A stretch of 14,629 nucleotides of DNA from an uncultured Kiritimatiellota bacterium (GCA_934675625.1 CAKURH010000097.1:1-14629); one strand, 5' to 3'; positions 4,951 through 12,960 are shown, counted from the stretch's first letter. Notes: generated by a model not told the origin, from the sequence alone. Numbers and translations: made by a program.

Positions 4951-6531
4951 CTACCAGATACCGAGCTTCAGGTACGGGAAGACCGCCTTTTCGAGCGTCG
5001 TGTCGAGGTCGAAGAGCGCCTCGCCCGCAAAGCCGTACCGGCGCGCGAGGTTGATCTGCTCGATGACGCGCCGCGCGTCGAGCCGTGACTCGTTGGCCGT
5101 CACGCCGATGCCGGCGATGATCCGCCGCGCGCGGCTGCGCGGCGTCGCCTGCAGGGACAAGAGCTCCTCAAACTTCGCGTTCGACTCGGTGTAGTTCATC
5201 GGCACGAGGTAGTCGACGAGCCCCGCGTCAAGCCAGCCGAGCCAGTCCTGCCCGACCGTCGCGACGCAGGCCGGATACTTGCCGTAGACGGCGGCCGTGA
5301 GCCATTTCGGACGCTTCACGCGCCGCCGCGCCTCGGCGACGAACTGCGTGACGGCCGTCGCCGCGTTCTTCGGCTTCGCCGCCGCATCGCCCCAGCGCAC
5401 GAAGTCGAGGTGGATTCCGGCGAGCGACGGCGCACGCGCCTGCAGTTCGTCAAGCGCGGCGAGGACGTGCGCGCGCACCTGCGGATTCGACGGGTCGAGG
5501 TAGTCCGTCAGCGCACCCTTCGGCGTCTTCAGCCGCCAGCCGCGCGCACGGTAGGCCTCCAGCGTCGCAGGCGCGCCGCGCGTCGCGGAAAAGCAGATCA
5601 TCCAGGCGTGGACGCGGATGCCCGTGCCGCGCGCAGCCGCGAGGCAGGCGGCGAGCTGGTCGCCCTCCTGCGCAAAGGTCTTCGAGCGCGGCAGCACGTC
5701 GCTCGGATAGTGGGCGAACGCCGCGCCCGCGACGTTGACGAAGAGATCCGTGACGCGCGCCTCGCGCAGGACGCGCAGCGTCTTCGCCCAGTCGCCGGGG
5801 TAGAGGCCGCAGCCCGAATGGTCCCACGTCGCGTGGATCTCGCCCGCGCGCGGCACCTGCCGCAAGGCGAAGGCCCGCGTCTCGGCGGCTTTCGCGCTCA
5901 CGCGGCGGCGGTGGGCGGCGAGGCTCCACGCCGACGGATCGACCGCGCCGACGAGCGCGCCCAGAAGCCGCGCCTTCTGGTCTTCGTCGCCGTCCGCGAG
6001 CAGGACGTGCGTCATCCAGAACCCGGCGTCGGACGCGAGCCACGCCGGCTCGCCCGTGGCGCGTCCCGCGCGGTCGGCCCACGTCGCGATCGTCCGCGAG
6101 CGGCCCACGACCGGGCGCGCGCGCTGGAGGACGCTCGACGTCTGGAGAATGGAGGCCGGAGCCCCCGCAAGCGCCCCGGCGGCGAAGGTCATGCGGCTGT
6201 ACGCGCCGGGTGTCGGCGCGGCGGCGTAGCCGACGGGCTTCACGCCCATCAGGTCGGCGAGGGCCGACGATGCGGAATGGAAGACGACGAGCTTGCCGCC
6301 GCGCGCCCGGAAGTCGCGTAGCGTCTTCATCTCCGCCGCCGTGGGATTCGCGAAGCCGACGAGGAACGCCAGTCGCTCCTTCGTCAGCGCGGACGGCATT
6401 TCGCGCGGCGTGACGACGCGCGCGGCGACCTGCTCCTGGCGGAGCCACCGCTGCACGTGGTTCGCGAGCGACGTGTAGTATCCGGAATCGTGCGCGACGA
6501 CGAGGGCAGCCAGTAAAAGTGCATTCAGCAT
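4951..6531 (-). CDS. GHL10-like glycoside hydrolase, probably exported
   Basis: The frame encodes 526 aa. Residues 1-13 (MLNALLLAALVVA) look like a short signal sequence, though without a basic start. Residues 14-200 resemble a glutamine-amidotransferase-like or beta-galactosidase-accessory fold (FLVGFANPTAAEMKTLRDFR, GGKLVVFHSAS). Residues about 230-525 carry the TIM-barrel pattern of GHL10 (DUF187): EIHATWDHSG, TDLFVNVA, GIRVHAWM, LDPSNPQVRAHV, GIHLDFVRW (372-380, with the Asp typical of the active site) and WLDAGLVDYLVPMNYTES (433-450). Family members act on polysaccharides or peptidoglycan-like glycans outside the cytoplasm; the substrate is unknown. It heads a unit with the transporter and truA. 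No Shine-Dalgarno is visible and the leader is short (about 19 nt). Confidence 0.75.
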   Translation of the reverse strand: MLNALLLAALVVAHDSGYYTSLANHVQRWLRQEQVAARVVTPREMPSALTKERLAFLVGFANPTAAEMKTLRDFRARGGKLVVFHSASSALADLMGVKPVGYAAAPTPGAYSRMTFAAGALAGAPASILQTSSVLQRARPVVGRSRTIATWADRAGRATGEPAWLASDAGFWMTHVLLADGDEDQKARLLGALVGAVDPSAWSLAAHRRRVSAKAAETRAFALRQVPRAGEIHATWDHSGCGLYPGDWAKTLRVLREARVTDLFVNVAGAAFAHYPSDVLPRSKTFAQEGDQLAACLAAARGTGIRVHAWMICFSATRGAPATLEAYRARGWRLKTPKGALTDYLDPSNPQVRAHVLAALDELQARAPSLAGIHLDFVRWGDAAAKPKNAATAVTQFVAEARRRVKRPKWLTAAVYGKYPACVATVGQDWLGWLDAGLVDYLVPMNYTESNAKFEELLSLQATPRSRARRIIAGIGVTANESRLDARRVIEQINLARRYGFAGEALFDLDTTLEKAVFPYLKLGIW

Positions 6532-6556
6532 CGGTCAAATCAGTCTTTGGCCCCGT

Positions 6557-6565
6557 ATTATACCA
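6557..6565 (-). promoter_or_regulatory. -10 promoter element for the glycosidase-transporter-truA unit
   Basis: The minus strand reads TTGGTATAAT, with a consensus hexamer at 6557-6562 preceded by GG rather than the classic TGn. It sits in the 44-bp gap between the gph-like gene (ends 6576) and the ATG at 6531. Transcription should start near 6550. Any -35 would lie inside the upstream gene, and none is strong. Confidence 0.55.
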
Positions 6566-6575
6566 AATGCGCCCA

Positions 6576-7217
6576 TCACTCGGACAACGCCGCGCGCACG
6601 TCACGCGGCGTCCGGCAGATCGCGTCCGCCTGCGCCAGCTCCTCCGGACGGCCGTAGCCCCACGCGACGCCGATTGCGCGGACGCCGTTCGCCGCCGCCG
6701 CCTCGAAGTCGCTCGCCGTGTCGCCGACGAGCGCGCAGTCCGATGGCGTGGCCCTGTAGGCAGCGAGGACGCGCCGCAGGAGTTCGGGCTTGCGCACCTT
6801 CGGCGGCGTCATGTCGCCCGCGAAGACGCCATCAAAAAGCGCGTCCCAGCCGAAGTGCCGCGCCATCGCCGTCGCGCCGACGAACCGCTTGTTCGTGACG
6901 ATGGCGACCGTGCGGCCCTCGGCCTTCAGGCGGCGCACCTCGCCCAGCACGCCCGGATACTCGCGCGTCTGCGGAAAGCCGTCGTGGTCGTAGTGTCGCG
7001 CGAACCCTTCACGAATCGCGTCCGCCAAGGCCGGCGTGAAGCGGTCGGGAAAGAGCTGCCGCGTCATCTCGTCAATCGGCGGCCCCGCGACGAATTTCGC
7101 GTCGAAGTCGGGACACGCAAGGCCGAGGTCGGCGAGCGCCGCCTTCCACGCGCCGCGAATGTCAGGATCGGTGTCGGCGAGCGTTCCGTCCAAGTCAAAG
7201 AAGACAAACTTTTTCAT
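6576..7217 (-). CDS. gph: HAD-family phosphatase, phosphoglycolate phosphatase-like
   Basis: The frame encodes 213 aa with all HAD motifs: FFDLDGTLADT (nucleophile D8, general acid D10), IVTNKR (T108), K143 in VRKPEL and VGDTASD (D166, D170). The alpha-helical cap between residues about 16 and 85 fits subfamily IA. Such enzymes dephosphorylate 2-phosphoglycolate or other small phosphoesters in the cytoplasm; the exact substrate cannot be told from sequence, so the symbol is provisional. ATG at 7217 overlaps the stop of the HTH-EIIA gene as ATGA and has only a weak Shine-Dalgarno, so it is translationally coupled. It is the last gene of the holA unit. Confidence 0.85.
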   Translation of the reverse strand: MKKFVFFDLDGTLADTDPDIRGAWKAALADLGLACPDFDAKFVAGPPIDEMTRQLFPDRFTPALADAIREGFARHYDHDGFPQTREYPGVLGEVRRLKAEGRTVAIVTNKRFVGATAMARHFGWDALFDGVFAGDMTPPKVRKPELLRRVLAAYRATPSDCALVGDTASDFEAAAANGVRAIGVAWGYGRPEELAQADAICRTPRDVRAALSE

Positions 7218-7930
7218 GGCTTTCGGTACGGCTCTTCGCTCGCGCGGATGGCCGCGAGCACGGCATCGGCGTCCTCCGCCGCGTCGAGGCGTTCGATGAG
7301 GTCGGTGCCGTGCGCGAGAATCGCGAGGCGCGCGAGGATGTGGAGGTGAAGCACGTGGTCTGTCGAGCAGACGAGGAAGAAGTGCCGCGTGCCCTCGCCG
7401 TCCGGCGCGCCGAAGAAGACGGGCCGCGTCGTGCGCCCATAGGCGACGAAGCTCTCCTCGAAGAGGTAGGGGTCGTGGAAGCGCGGATGCAGCAGGGCGA
7501 CGCCCTCGCCGATGGCCGTCGACGCGGCCTCCTCGCGCGCGACGAGTTCCTTGTACAGCCCCTCGACGTCATAGACGAGCCCGCCCTTCTCGGCGAGATC
7601 CGTCATGTCGCGGATGAGTCCGCCCTTCGCCTTCGCGCCCACGGCGAGGTCGATCGTCTCGGCGTGGAACAGCTCCGCCACGCCCCAGTCCGCATGCGCG
7701 GCGCGGCGGTTCTCGTCCATCATCGCGCGGTGCTGCGCCTTCAGGTCGCGCGCGTTCGCCGCGAGCAGGTTGCGCTGCGCCCACTCGTCGAGCGCGCGGT
7801 GCGCGAAGTACCAGTCGTCGCCGCGCTTCGTCGCCTCGATCTCGCCGCGCTGGGCGACGTGCTTCAGTTCGTTCGGCTCCAGGTGGACGTGTTCGGCCGC
7901 CCGCGCGAGATTCAGCATCTCATGGCTCAT
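7214..7930 (-). CDS. HTH domain fused to PTS EIIA (fructose/mannitol type)
   Basis: The frame encodes 238 aa. Residues 1-52 look like a MerR/excisionase-type helix-turn-helix (LNLARAAEHVHLEPNELKHV, then GEIEATKRGDDWYF and LDEW). Residues 60-100 form a charged linker. Residues about 95-235 match PTS EIIA type 2: GLIRDMTDLAEKGG, VAREEAASTAIGEGVALLHP with the presumed phosphohistidine H148, and HFFLVCSTDHVLHLHILARL. In PtsN-like proteins this His accepts phosphate from HPr. With no EIIB/EIIC nearby, a regulatory role is more likely than sugar uptake. ATG at 7930 has AAGGAG 7 bases upstream and overlaps the holA stop as ATGA. Confidence 0.8.
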   Translation of the reverse strand: MSHEMLNLARAAEHVHLEPNELKHVAQRGEIEATKRGDDWYFAHRALDEWAQRNLLAANARDLKAQHRAMMDENRRAAHADWGVAELFHAETIDLAVGAKAKGGLIRDMTDLAEKGGLVYDVEGLYKELVAREEAASTAIGEGVALLHPRFHDPYLFEESFVAYGRTTRPVFFGAPDGEGTRHFFLVCSTDHVLHLHILARLAILAHGTDLIERLDAAEDADAVLAAIRASEEPYRKP

Positions 7931-8907
7931 CGCACTCTCCTTCGGCGCATGACGCGCACCAGCGTCGGGACGACGAGCAGGTCGCCGCTCGCCACGCCCG
8001 AGACGATCTTCTCGCGCAGCAGGACGAAGCGGCCGCGCGCCGCGCGCAGCTCGTTCGCCGTCCAGTTCCGCAGAAAGCCCTCGTTCTTCTTCACGGTGAA
8101 CGGCGCTAGGCCCTCCGTGCGCCCCGCCGCGACGTCAAGGAGCTGGCGGAAGAACCGCTCGATGACGCCCGTCATGAAGACGGCGAACCCGTTTTCGAGC
8201 TCGAACTTGCGCAGGGCCGCCAGCGCGGCGGCGAGGTCGCGGCGACCGATCGCGTCCGTCACGTCCCACGGCACGGGCTCGACGCCCACGCCCTGCGAGG
8301 TGATCGCCTCCACGTCCGCCGCCGAGACCGTGTGCGCATCCGGCCCCAAGTAGTCGCGCATCTTCGCAAGTTCGCTCCGGATCGACCGCGCGTCCGCCCC
8401 GACGACGGCGACGAACTTCTCCGCAACGCCGGGCGCGAAGACGAGATCCATCTCCTGCGCGAAGTCGACGGCGCGCGCGGCGGCGTTCCGCGCGGCCTCC
8501 CACGGCTTGCCCGCCGCGAAGACGACGACCTCCGCACAGCCCTGCAGCGTCTTCGCGAAGACGGACGTCTTCAGGAGGTGCGGGCCGGAAAGGATGAACT
8601 GCTGGTTGTCGGGGAGCGGCGCGGCGGCAAGCTTCTTCGCGAAGCGCTCCAGCGCCGTCTTCACCTCCTCGGACGACTTGCCGCCCGGCAGAAAGCCGAC
8701 GTTCTTCCACCACGTCACCTTCTTCGGCTCCAGGAACGGCGGCGTCGAGACACTTTCGTCCGCGCGCGCGAGGTCGGCGAGCTGCAACTCGGCGTTTGTC
8801 GCGTTCGCGGAATCGACGACTTCGAGGCCCACCCCGTCGCCGACCGTCTTCTTGGCGGTCTCGCCGACGAGGTAGTCGTCCTCTCCGATGATGACATGAA
8901 CGTTCAC
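7927..8907 (-). CDS. holA: DNA polymerase III delta subunit HolA
   Basis: The frame encodes 326 aa, within the HolA size range. Delta opens the beta sliding clamp as part of the clamp-loader complex at the replication fork. The start NVHVIIGEDDYLV carries the typical G-x-D-x-Y-L nucleotide-fold motif, and KVTWWKNVGFLPG, then EKFVAVVGADARSIRSELAK and TDAIGRRDLAAALAALRKF follow in family order. The start is GTG at 8907: it is the only one consistent with the full N-terminal strand, and there is no Shine-Dalgarno. It lies 6 bases after TATAAT, so its mRNA should be leaderless. It heads a three-gene unit with HTH-EIIA and the HAD phosphatase. Confidence 0.88.
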   Translation of the reverse strand: MNVHVIIGEDDYLVGETAKKTVGDGVGLEVVDSANATNAELQLADLARADESVSTPPFLEPKKVTWWKNVGFLPGGKSSEEVKTALERFAKKLAAAPLPDNQQFILSGPHLLKTSVFAKTLQGCAEVVVFAAGKPWEAARNAAARAVDFAQEMDLVFAPGVAEKFVAVVGADARSIRSELAKMRDYLGPDAHTVSAADVEAITSQGVGVEPVPWDVTDAIGRRDLAAALAALRKFELENGFAVFMTGVIERFFRQLLDVAAGRTEGLAPFTVKKNEGFLRNWTANELRAARGRFVLLREKIVSGVASGDLLVVPTLVRVMRRRRVR

Positions 8908-8913
8908 GTGCGG

Positions 8914-8919
8914 ATTATA
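8914..8919 (-). promoter_or_regulatory. -10 element placing +1 on the holA GTG
   Basis: The minus strand reads GATATAAT, then ccgcac, then GTG. The consensus hexamer at 8914-8919 touches the last base before the lnt stop codon (8920-8922), so the promoter is embedded at the lnt 3' end. With the hexamer at -12 to -7, the G of GTG is +1. No clear -35 is seen. Confidence 0.6.
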
Positions 8920-10545
8920 TCAAATTCTGTGCCGGACAATCAGGAGCAGGCCGCCAACCAAGAGCGCAAACGCCACGGCCAGCGGGAGGTCGCCCCAACG
9001 AACGTAAAACGTCGGACGAGCCGCGCCGTCCGTAAGCGGAATGCGGTCGAACAGCGTGCCGCGCCGGTCGACGAGCGGACGCCCCTCCGTGCCGAGGAGC
9101 CACGTCGCCCGGCCCTGCGGCGTGATCGTTCCCGTCACGCCTGAGTTGCCGACGCGCACGACGGGCAGCCCCGTCTCGATGGCGCGCGCCGTCGCCTGCC
9201 AGGCATGGGCAAGGGCTTCGTCCGACTGCGAGAACCAGCTGTCGTTCGTGATGAAGACGAGAGCCGTCGCGCCCTGCGCCGCCGCCCGCCGCATCAGCGC
9301 CGAATCCGTGTCCTCAAAGCAGATGGCAACGCCGAGAGGGATGGGGTGCGAGTTGTGAGTTGCGGGTTGCGCGGCGAGCGTCAGCAAACGCGGCTCGCCG
9401 GGCGTGCAGGAGCCGACGGGCGCGAACTTCTGCAGCGCCGGGAACCACTTGTCGCCGGGAATGAACTCGCCAAACGGCACCAAATGAACCTTGTCGTAGG
9501 TTTGAAGGTCTTGCCCTTCATACAACGCCGCCGAATTGTAGGTCTTGCCGTCTTCGTAGCGCGTGCCGCCCGCGAGAAGCGCCGCGCCCGTCTGCTCGCG
9601 CACGAACGCCGCGAAGCGCAGCGCGCCCTGCTGGTCGACGGGCCCGAACTCGCAGAGCGCGCTCTCGGCCAGCACGACAAGGTCGGGCTTCAGCAGCGCG
9701 ACATTCTGGAGCAAATTCGAGTAGACCGCGTACGGGTCGTCTTCCTGCGCCTTGAAGACGCACGGGAAATTGCGCTGAACCAAGGCCACCTTCAGGCTCG
9801 CGCCCCCCACGTCACCCGCGTCGCGCACGCCGCGCCCGGCCGCCTCCGCTTTCGCCGCCGCGTAGAAGCCGAAGATCAGCGCAAACGCGGCGACCGTTTC
9901 GAGCGAGCCGAACTTCCGCAGGCACGCGAAGCCGCTGCGCTCCGGCTTCCAGACGCGCTCGGCGATGCCGGCCAGCGAGCCGTTGACGAGGATGACGACG
10001 GCCGAGCAGAGGTAGACGCCGCCGAGCGCCGCCGGCGCGCCGAACCCGAAGTTCGCCGGCACGACGCCGAGCGAATTCCAGGCGAACCCGCCGAAGAGCC
10101 GCGCACGCACGAGTTCAAGGCCGCACCACAGCACGGGCTCGACAATCAGGACGCCGAAGAGCCGCAGGGACAGGCCCCCGTGCGCCGCCGCGCGCGTGCC
10201 GCGCGCCCAGTCCCAGTATTTCGCCGACGCCCACCCAAAGAGCGCGAAGTACCCGGCGCAGTAAGCCGCGAGCGCAAACCAGCCGAGGACGACGAGCGGC
10301 CACGGTCCGCCGTTCTTGACGATCGCCGGCATCCACGCGAGCGTCGCCACCCAGAAGAAGAGGCCGTTCTGAAACCACCGCTTCGCCGACACGCCCGGAC
10401 GGTCACGACGCGCGAGCCAGAGAAGCGGCGCGAGGGCGAAGAGGCAGTCGCTGCCCTCGCCCATCGGCGGGAACGCCGCCCAGAGGAGGAAGCCCGGCAG
10501 AAACCACGCAAGGCGCGCCAGCTTCTTGAAGGTGTCAGTCAACAT
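8920..10545 (-). CDS. lnt: Apolipoprotein N-acyltransferase Lnt
   Basis: The frame encodes 541 aa. Lnt adds the third acyl chain to the N-terminal Cys of lipoproteins in the inner membrane. The first 235 residues hold about seven to eight hydrophobic segments, followed by a nitrilase-like domain with the catalytic triad E294 (LAESALCEFG), K352 (YDKVHLVPFGEFIPG) and C409 (VAICFED), and a final transmembrane segment at 520-537. ATG at 10545 is chosen over upstream in-frame starts because MLTDTFKKLARLAWFLPGF is a normal Lnt beginning; it overlaps the U32 gene end by 11 bp. Residues 392-401 (AQPATHNSHP) are encoded by a heptamer repeat just before C409. Confidence 0.93.
   Translation of the reverse strand: MLTDTFKKLARLAWFLPGFLLWAAFPPMGEGSDCLFALAPLLWLARRDRPGVSAKRWFQNGLFFWVATLAWMPAIVKNGGPWPLVVLGWFALAAYCAGYFALFGWASAKYWDWARGTRAAAHGGLSLRLFGVLIVEPVLWCGLELVRARLFGGFAWNSLGVVPANFGFGAPAALGGVYLCSAVVILVNGSLAGIAERVWKPERSGFACLRKFGSLETVAAFALIFGFYAAAKAEAAGRGVRDAGDVGGASLKVALVQRNFPCVFKAQEDDPYAVYSNLLQNVALLKPDLVVLAESALCEFGPVDQQGALRFAAFVREQTGAALLAGGTRYEDGKTYNSAALYEGQDLQTYDKVHLVPFGEFIPGDKWFPALQKFAPVGSCTPGEPRLLTLAAQPATHNSHPIPLGVAICFEDTDSALMRRAAAQGATALVFITNDSWFSQSDEALAHAWQATARAIETGLPVVRVGNSGVTGTITPQGRATWLLGTEGRPLVDRRGTLFDRIPLTDGAARPTFYVRWGDLPLAVAFALLVGGLLLIVRHRI
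9344..9371. repeat. Heptamer tandem repeat inside lnt
   Basis: Four related 7-mers run in series: gggtgcg, agttgtg, agttgcg and ggttgcg. They encode AQPATHNSHP on the minus strand, about 8 residues before the catalytic Cys of Lnt. 28 bp is not a multiple of three, so if the array was inserted it brought or removed flanking bases, because the frame is intact. Confidence 0.55.
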
Positions 10546-12913
10546 GATCCGGATCCCACGAGAGGTCAAGCCGCGTCGCGACGCCGGACGGCGCCGCAAA
10601 CGTGCGCGGCACGCGCTTCGTCGTCACCCACAGGCCGTCCCTGCGGAACGTGCAAAGGGTCTCCGACGCATACGGCGCGGGCTCGGTGAGCGACAGGAAA
10701 AGCGGCGTCGACTGCTGCACGAGGAACTCGACGGCGTACCCCGACTCAGCGAGATACTGCAGGTTCTCGCGGCTGTTTTCGGGGCTCGCGACAAACCGCG
10801 TCACGCCCCGTGCCGTCAGCGCGGACAGTGCGCGCGAATTGAACGCCGCAAGCGTGCCGTCCGCCGTGATGTCCGTGACGCCCAGCGCCGTCAGTAAGCG
10901 CAGCGTCGCGAGATCGGCACATTCCCACTTCGCGTAACCCGCGCGCAACAGCCGCTTCACCGCCGTGCGCAGACGGTTGAAGTCCGGCTCCGGCGTGTAG
11001 ACGGGCAGCGCCAGCCGCACAGGCGGACGCCCGTCAGCATCAGTCGACGTCTCCCGCGCCGGCACGTCGTCCGCCGTATCCGCGTTGATGGCGACGACGA
11101 TTTCCGCCCAGTCGCCCGGCGGCAGCTTCTGCCCCGGACGGATCTTGACGCGCCGCACAGCGCACGGGCGCGCGTCCGCCGCAGTCGGCGCGTCCTCGTC
11201 CGCGAGCGCCGCGTCGATCTTCGCGCGCCGCAGCCGATCGCGCAGCTCATCCAGCTTCTCGACGAGATCGCGGCGTAGGTCGTTCAGCGCGTGCGGCGGC
11301 GCAAACAGCTTTTCGGGGTCTTCGACCGTAAGATGCCCGAGCCGATAGCCCGTGCCGCCCAGTTTCGCGAACGCCTTTTCGACCGCGCCCGCCGTCTTGT
11401 CAGGCGCCTTCGCCGACTCCAACGGCAACGCCAGCGACACCGAACAACGGCTTTCGTCCGGCGTATTTTGCGCGGCCTCCCCTTGTCCACTTATTGTAAT
11501 AAGTGGACGGGACACTGCCGTCAGCCCCGTCTTCGCCAGTTTCACCGTGACGTCGAGTGCGCAGCCGCCCGCGTAGTCGCTCGGACGGAACGACGGCATC
11601 GGGAACAGGCGCTTGACGGCGTTCGACATCGAGCAGTAGATCTTCAGTCCCGGCTTCAGCGCCGTCGCAAGATTCGGCTGGGACGACTCGCGGAGATTCG
11701 CGGACGCGCCGCCCTCCGGCAGCAGGATTTCGACATCGACGCCCGCATTCACCTCGAAGACGGGACGGCGCGAAATCGCCTGACGCATCTCGACGATGCC
11801 AAGTCCAAGGTGCTTTCCGTTCTCGTCCACGGCCTCGAACTGAAGTCCATCGTGCTTTTCGAGCGCACGCGCCGTGTGGAAGCGCAGCCACGCGAGCCCG
11901 TCGCGGTCTCGCGTCACCTTCTTGACCGTGCCGATCAGCGTGCCGAGATGCCCCAGCGACTCCGAGTCGATCGGTGACTCGCCCGCGCCCCTGCCGTTGA
12001 AGTAAAGCTCCGTCGTGCGGCGCGAGAAGACCGTCTCCAAGTCGCCCGGCGTCACGCGCGCGGGCGTACCGTCCAGGAGGTCGCGGTAATAGCGCGTCAC
12101 GGACGCGACATAGAGCGGCGATTTCATGCGGCCTTCGATCTTGAGGGACGTGACCCCCGCCTCAACGAGCTTGCGCGCGTCCGCGCCGAGCCGCAAGTCC
12201 TTCATCGAGAAAGGATAGCAGCGCCCCGCCTCACTTCTTCCCTCTTCCTTCTTCCTTTTTCCTTCTTGCCGACAGCAGTAGGGACACGTGCCGCGATTGC
12301 CGCTGCGCCCCTTCTCCAGCGCGCCGTATAGGCACAGCCCGGAAATCGAGTAGCAGAGCGCGCCGTGGATGAAGACCTCCAGCTCCAGTTCGGGGCGCCC
12401 GTCGGCGGCGACCTTGCGCGCGCCGCAGCGTTGGGCGATTGTCGTGATTTCGGCGAGCGAAAGTTCGCGCGCGAGGACGACGCGGCGGAAACCGAGTTCC
12501 TTCAGCGCCAGCACGCCCTCCAGGTTGTGCGCGACAAGCTGCGTCGAGGCGTGCAGTTCCAGTTTCGGGAAATGCCGTCGCACGAGCTGCGCAATGCCGA
12601 GATCCTGCACGATCACGCCGTCCGGACCAAGTTCCTCCAGACGCGCCAACGCCTCGACCGCGCCCTCCAGCTGGTCTTCGTCGAGGAGCGTGTTGAAGGT
12701 CACGTAGACCTTCTTGCCGTGCGCCCGCGCGTAGGCGATCAGGTTCGCCAACTCCTCGTACGAGAGGTTCGGCGCGAACGCGCGCGCGGAAAACTCGGAA
12801 AGCCCGCAGTACACCGCATCCGCGCCCGCCGCGAACGCCGACAGCGCCGTCGTGAAATCGCCCGCCGGGGACAGCAACTCCGTCGCCCGATCCGTTTTCT
12901 CGTCTGAACTCAT
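10535..12913 (-). CDS. U32-family protein with DUF3656, RlhA/YdcP-like
   Basis: The frame encodes 792 aa, longer than E. coli RlhA (about 650). The N-terminal barrel is typical of peptidase family U32: ELLSPAGDFTTALSAFAAGADAVYCG, FNTLL, GVIVQDLG, LHASTQ, FIHGALCYSISGLC, GRSGNRGTCPYCCR and SLKIEGRMKSP. Conserved Cys at 187, 194, 210 and 214 (or 213), and perhaps 232, could bind an iron-sulfur cluster, as in RlhA and TrhP, which hydroxylate rRNA or tRNA. The C-terminal half (from about 290) fits DUF3656-type sequence. ATG at 12913 has GGAG about 11 bases upstream. Two oddities sit in frame: a Lys/Glu/Arg tract (216-228) and a palindrome-encoded SRPLITISG (468-476). The exact RNA target is unknown. 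Confidence 0.85.
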   Translation of the reverse strand: MSSDEKTDRATELLSPAGDFTTALSAFAAGADAVYCGLSEFSARAFAPNLSYEELANLIAYARAHGKKVYVTFNTLLDEDQLEGAVEALARLEELGPDGVIVQDLGIAQLVRRHFPKLELHASTQLVAHNLEGVLALKELGFRRVVLARELSLAEITTIAQRCGARKVAADGRPELELEVFIHGALCYSISGLCLYGALEKGRSGNRGTCPYCCRQEGKRKKEEGRSEAGRCYPFSMKDLRLGADARKLVEAGVTSLKIEGRMKSPLYVASVTRYYRDLLDGTPARVTPGDLETVFSRRTTELYFNGRGAGESPIDSESLGHLGTLIGTVKKVTRDRDGLAWLRFHTARALEKHDGLQFEAVDENGKHLGLGIVEMRQAISRRPVFEVNAGVDVEILLPEGGASANLRESSQPNLATALKPGLKIYCSMSNAVKRLFPMPSFRPSDYAGGCALDVTVKLAKTGLTAVSRPLITISGQGEAAQNTPDESRCSVSLALPLESAKAPDKTAGAVEKAFAKLGGTGYRLGHLTVEDPEKLFAPPHALNDLRRDLVEKLDELRDRLRRAKIDAALADEDAPTAADARPCAVRRVKIRPGQKLPPGDWAEIVVAINADTADDVPARETSTDADGRPPVRLALPVYTPEPDFNRLRTAVKRLLRAGYAKWECADLATLRLLTALGVTDITADGTLAAFNSRALSALTARGVTRFVASPENSRENLQYLAESGYAVEFLVQQSTPLFLSLTEPAPYASETLCTFRRDGLWVTTKRVPRTFAAPSGVATRLDLSWDPDHVD
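11485..11508. repeat. 24-bp palindrome inside the U32 gene
   Basis: Two 11-bp perfect arms (11485-11495, gtccacttatt; 11498-11508) flank two bases. It is AT-rich within GC-rich coding DNA and encodes RPLITISG on the minus strand without breaking the frame. It can form a hairpin in DNA or mRNA. It resembles the idea of in-gene palindromic elements such as Rickettsia RPEs, but is shorter. Confidence 0.75.
12232..12268. repeat. Polypyrimidine/purine tract inside the U32 gene
   Basis: On the plus strand this is an almost uninterrupted run of c and t with repeated cttctt/ccttctt units. On the minus strand it encodes the strongly charged GKRKKEEGRSE between the Cys-rich motif and the conserved YPFSMKDL strand. 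The low-complexity DNA differs sharply from its surroundings. Confidence 0.6.
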
Positions 12914-12960
12914 TTGAACTCTTTCTCCAAGTCTTTTTTGCAGATCCGCACGACAGCCCT

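Noticed and set aside
3630..5054. Long plus-strand open frame of 474 codons opposite the transporter and glycosidase
   Set aside because: Composition is almost all Arg, Asp, Glu, Pro and His, as expected for the antisense of GC-rich coding DNA. The minus-strand genes have recognised motifs.
9205..10689. Long plus-strand open frame of 494 codons opposite lnt
   Set aside because: Same antisense GC artefact; lnt on the other strand carries its full catalytic triad.
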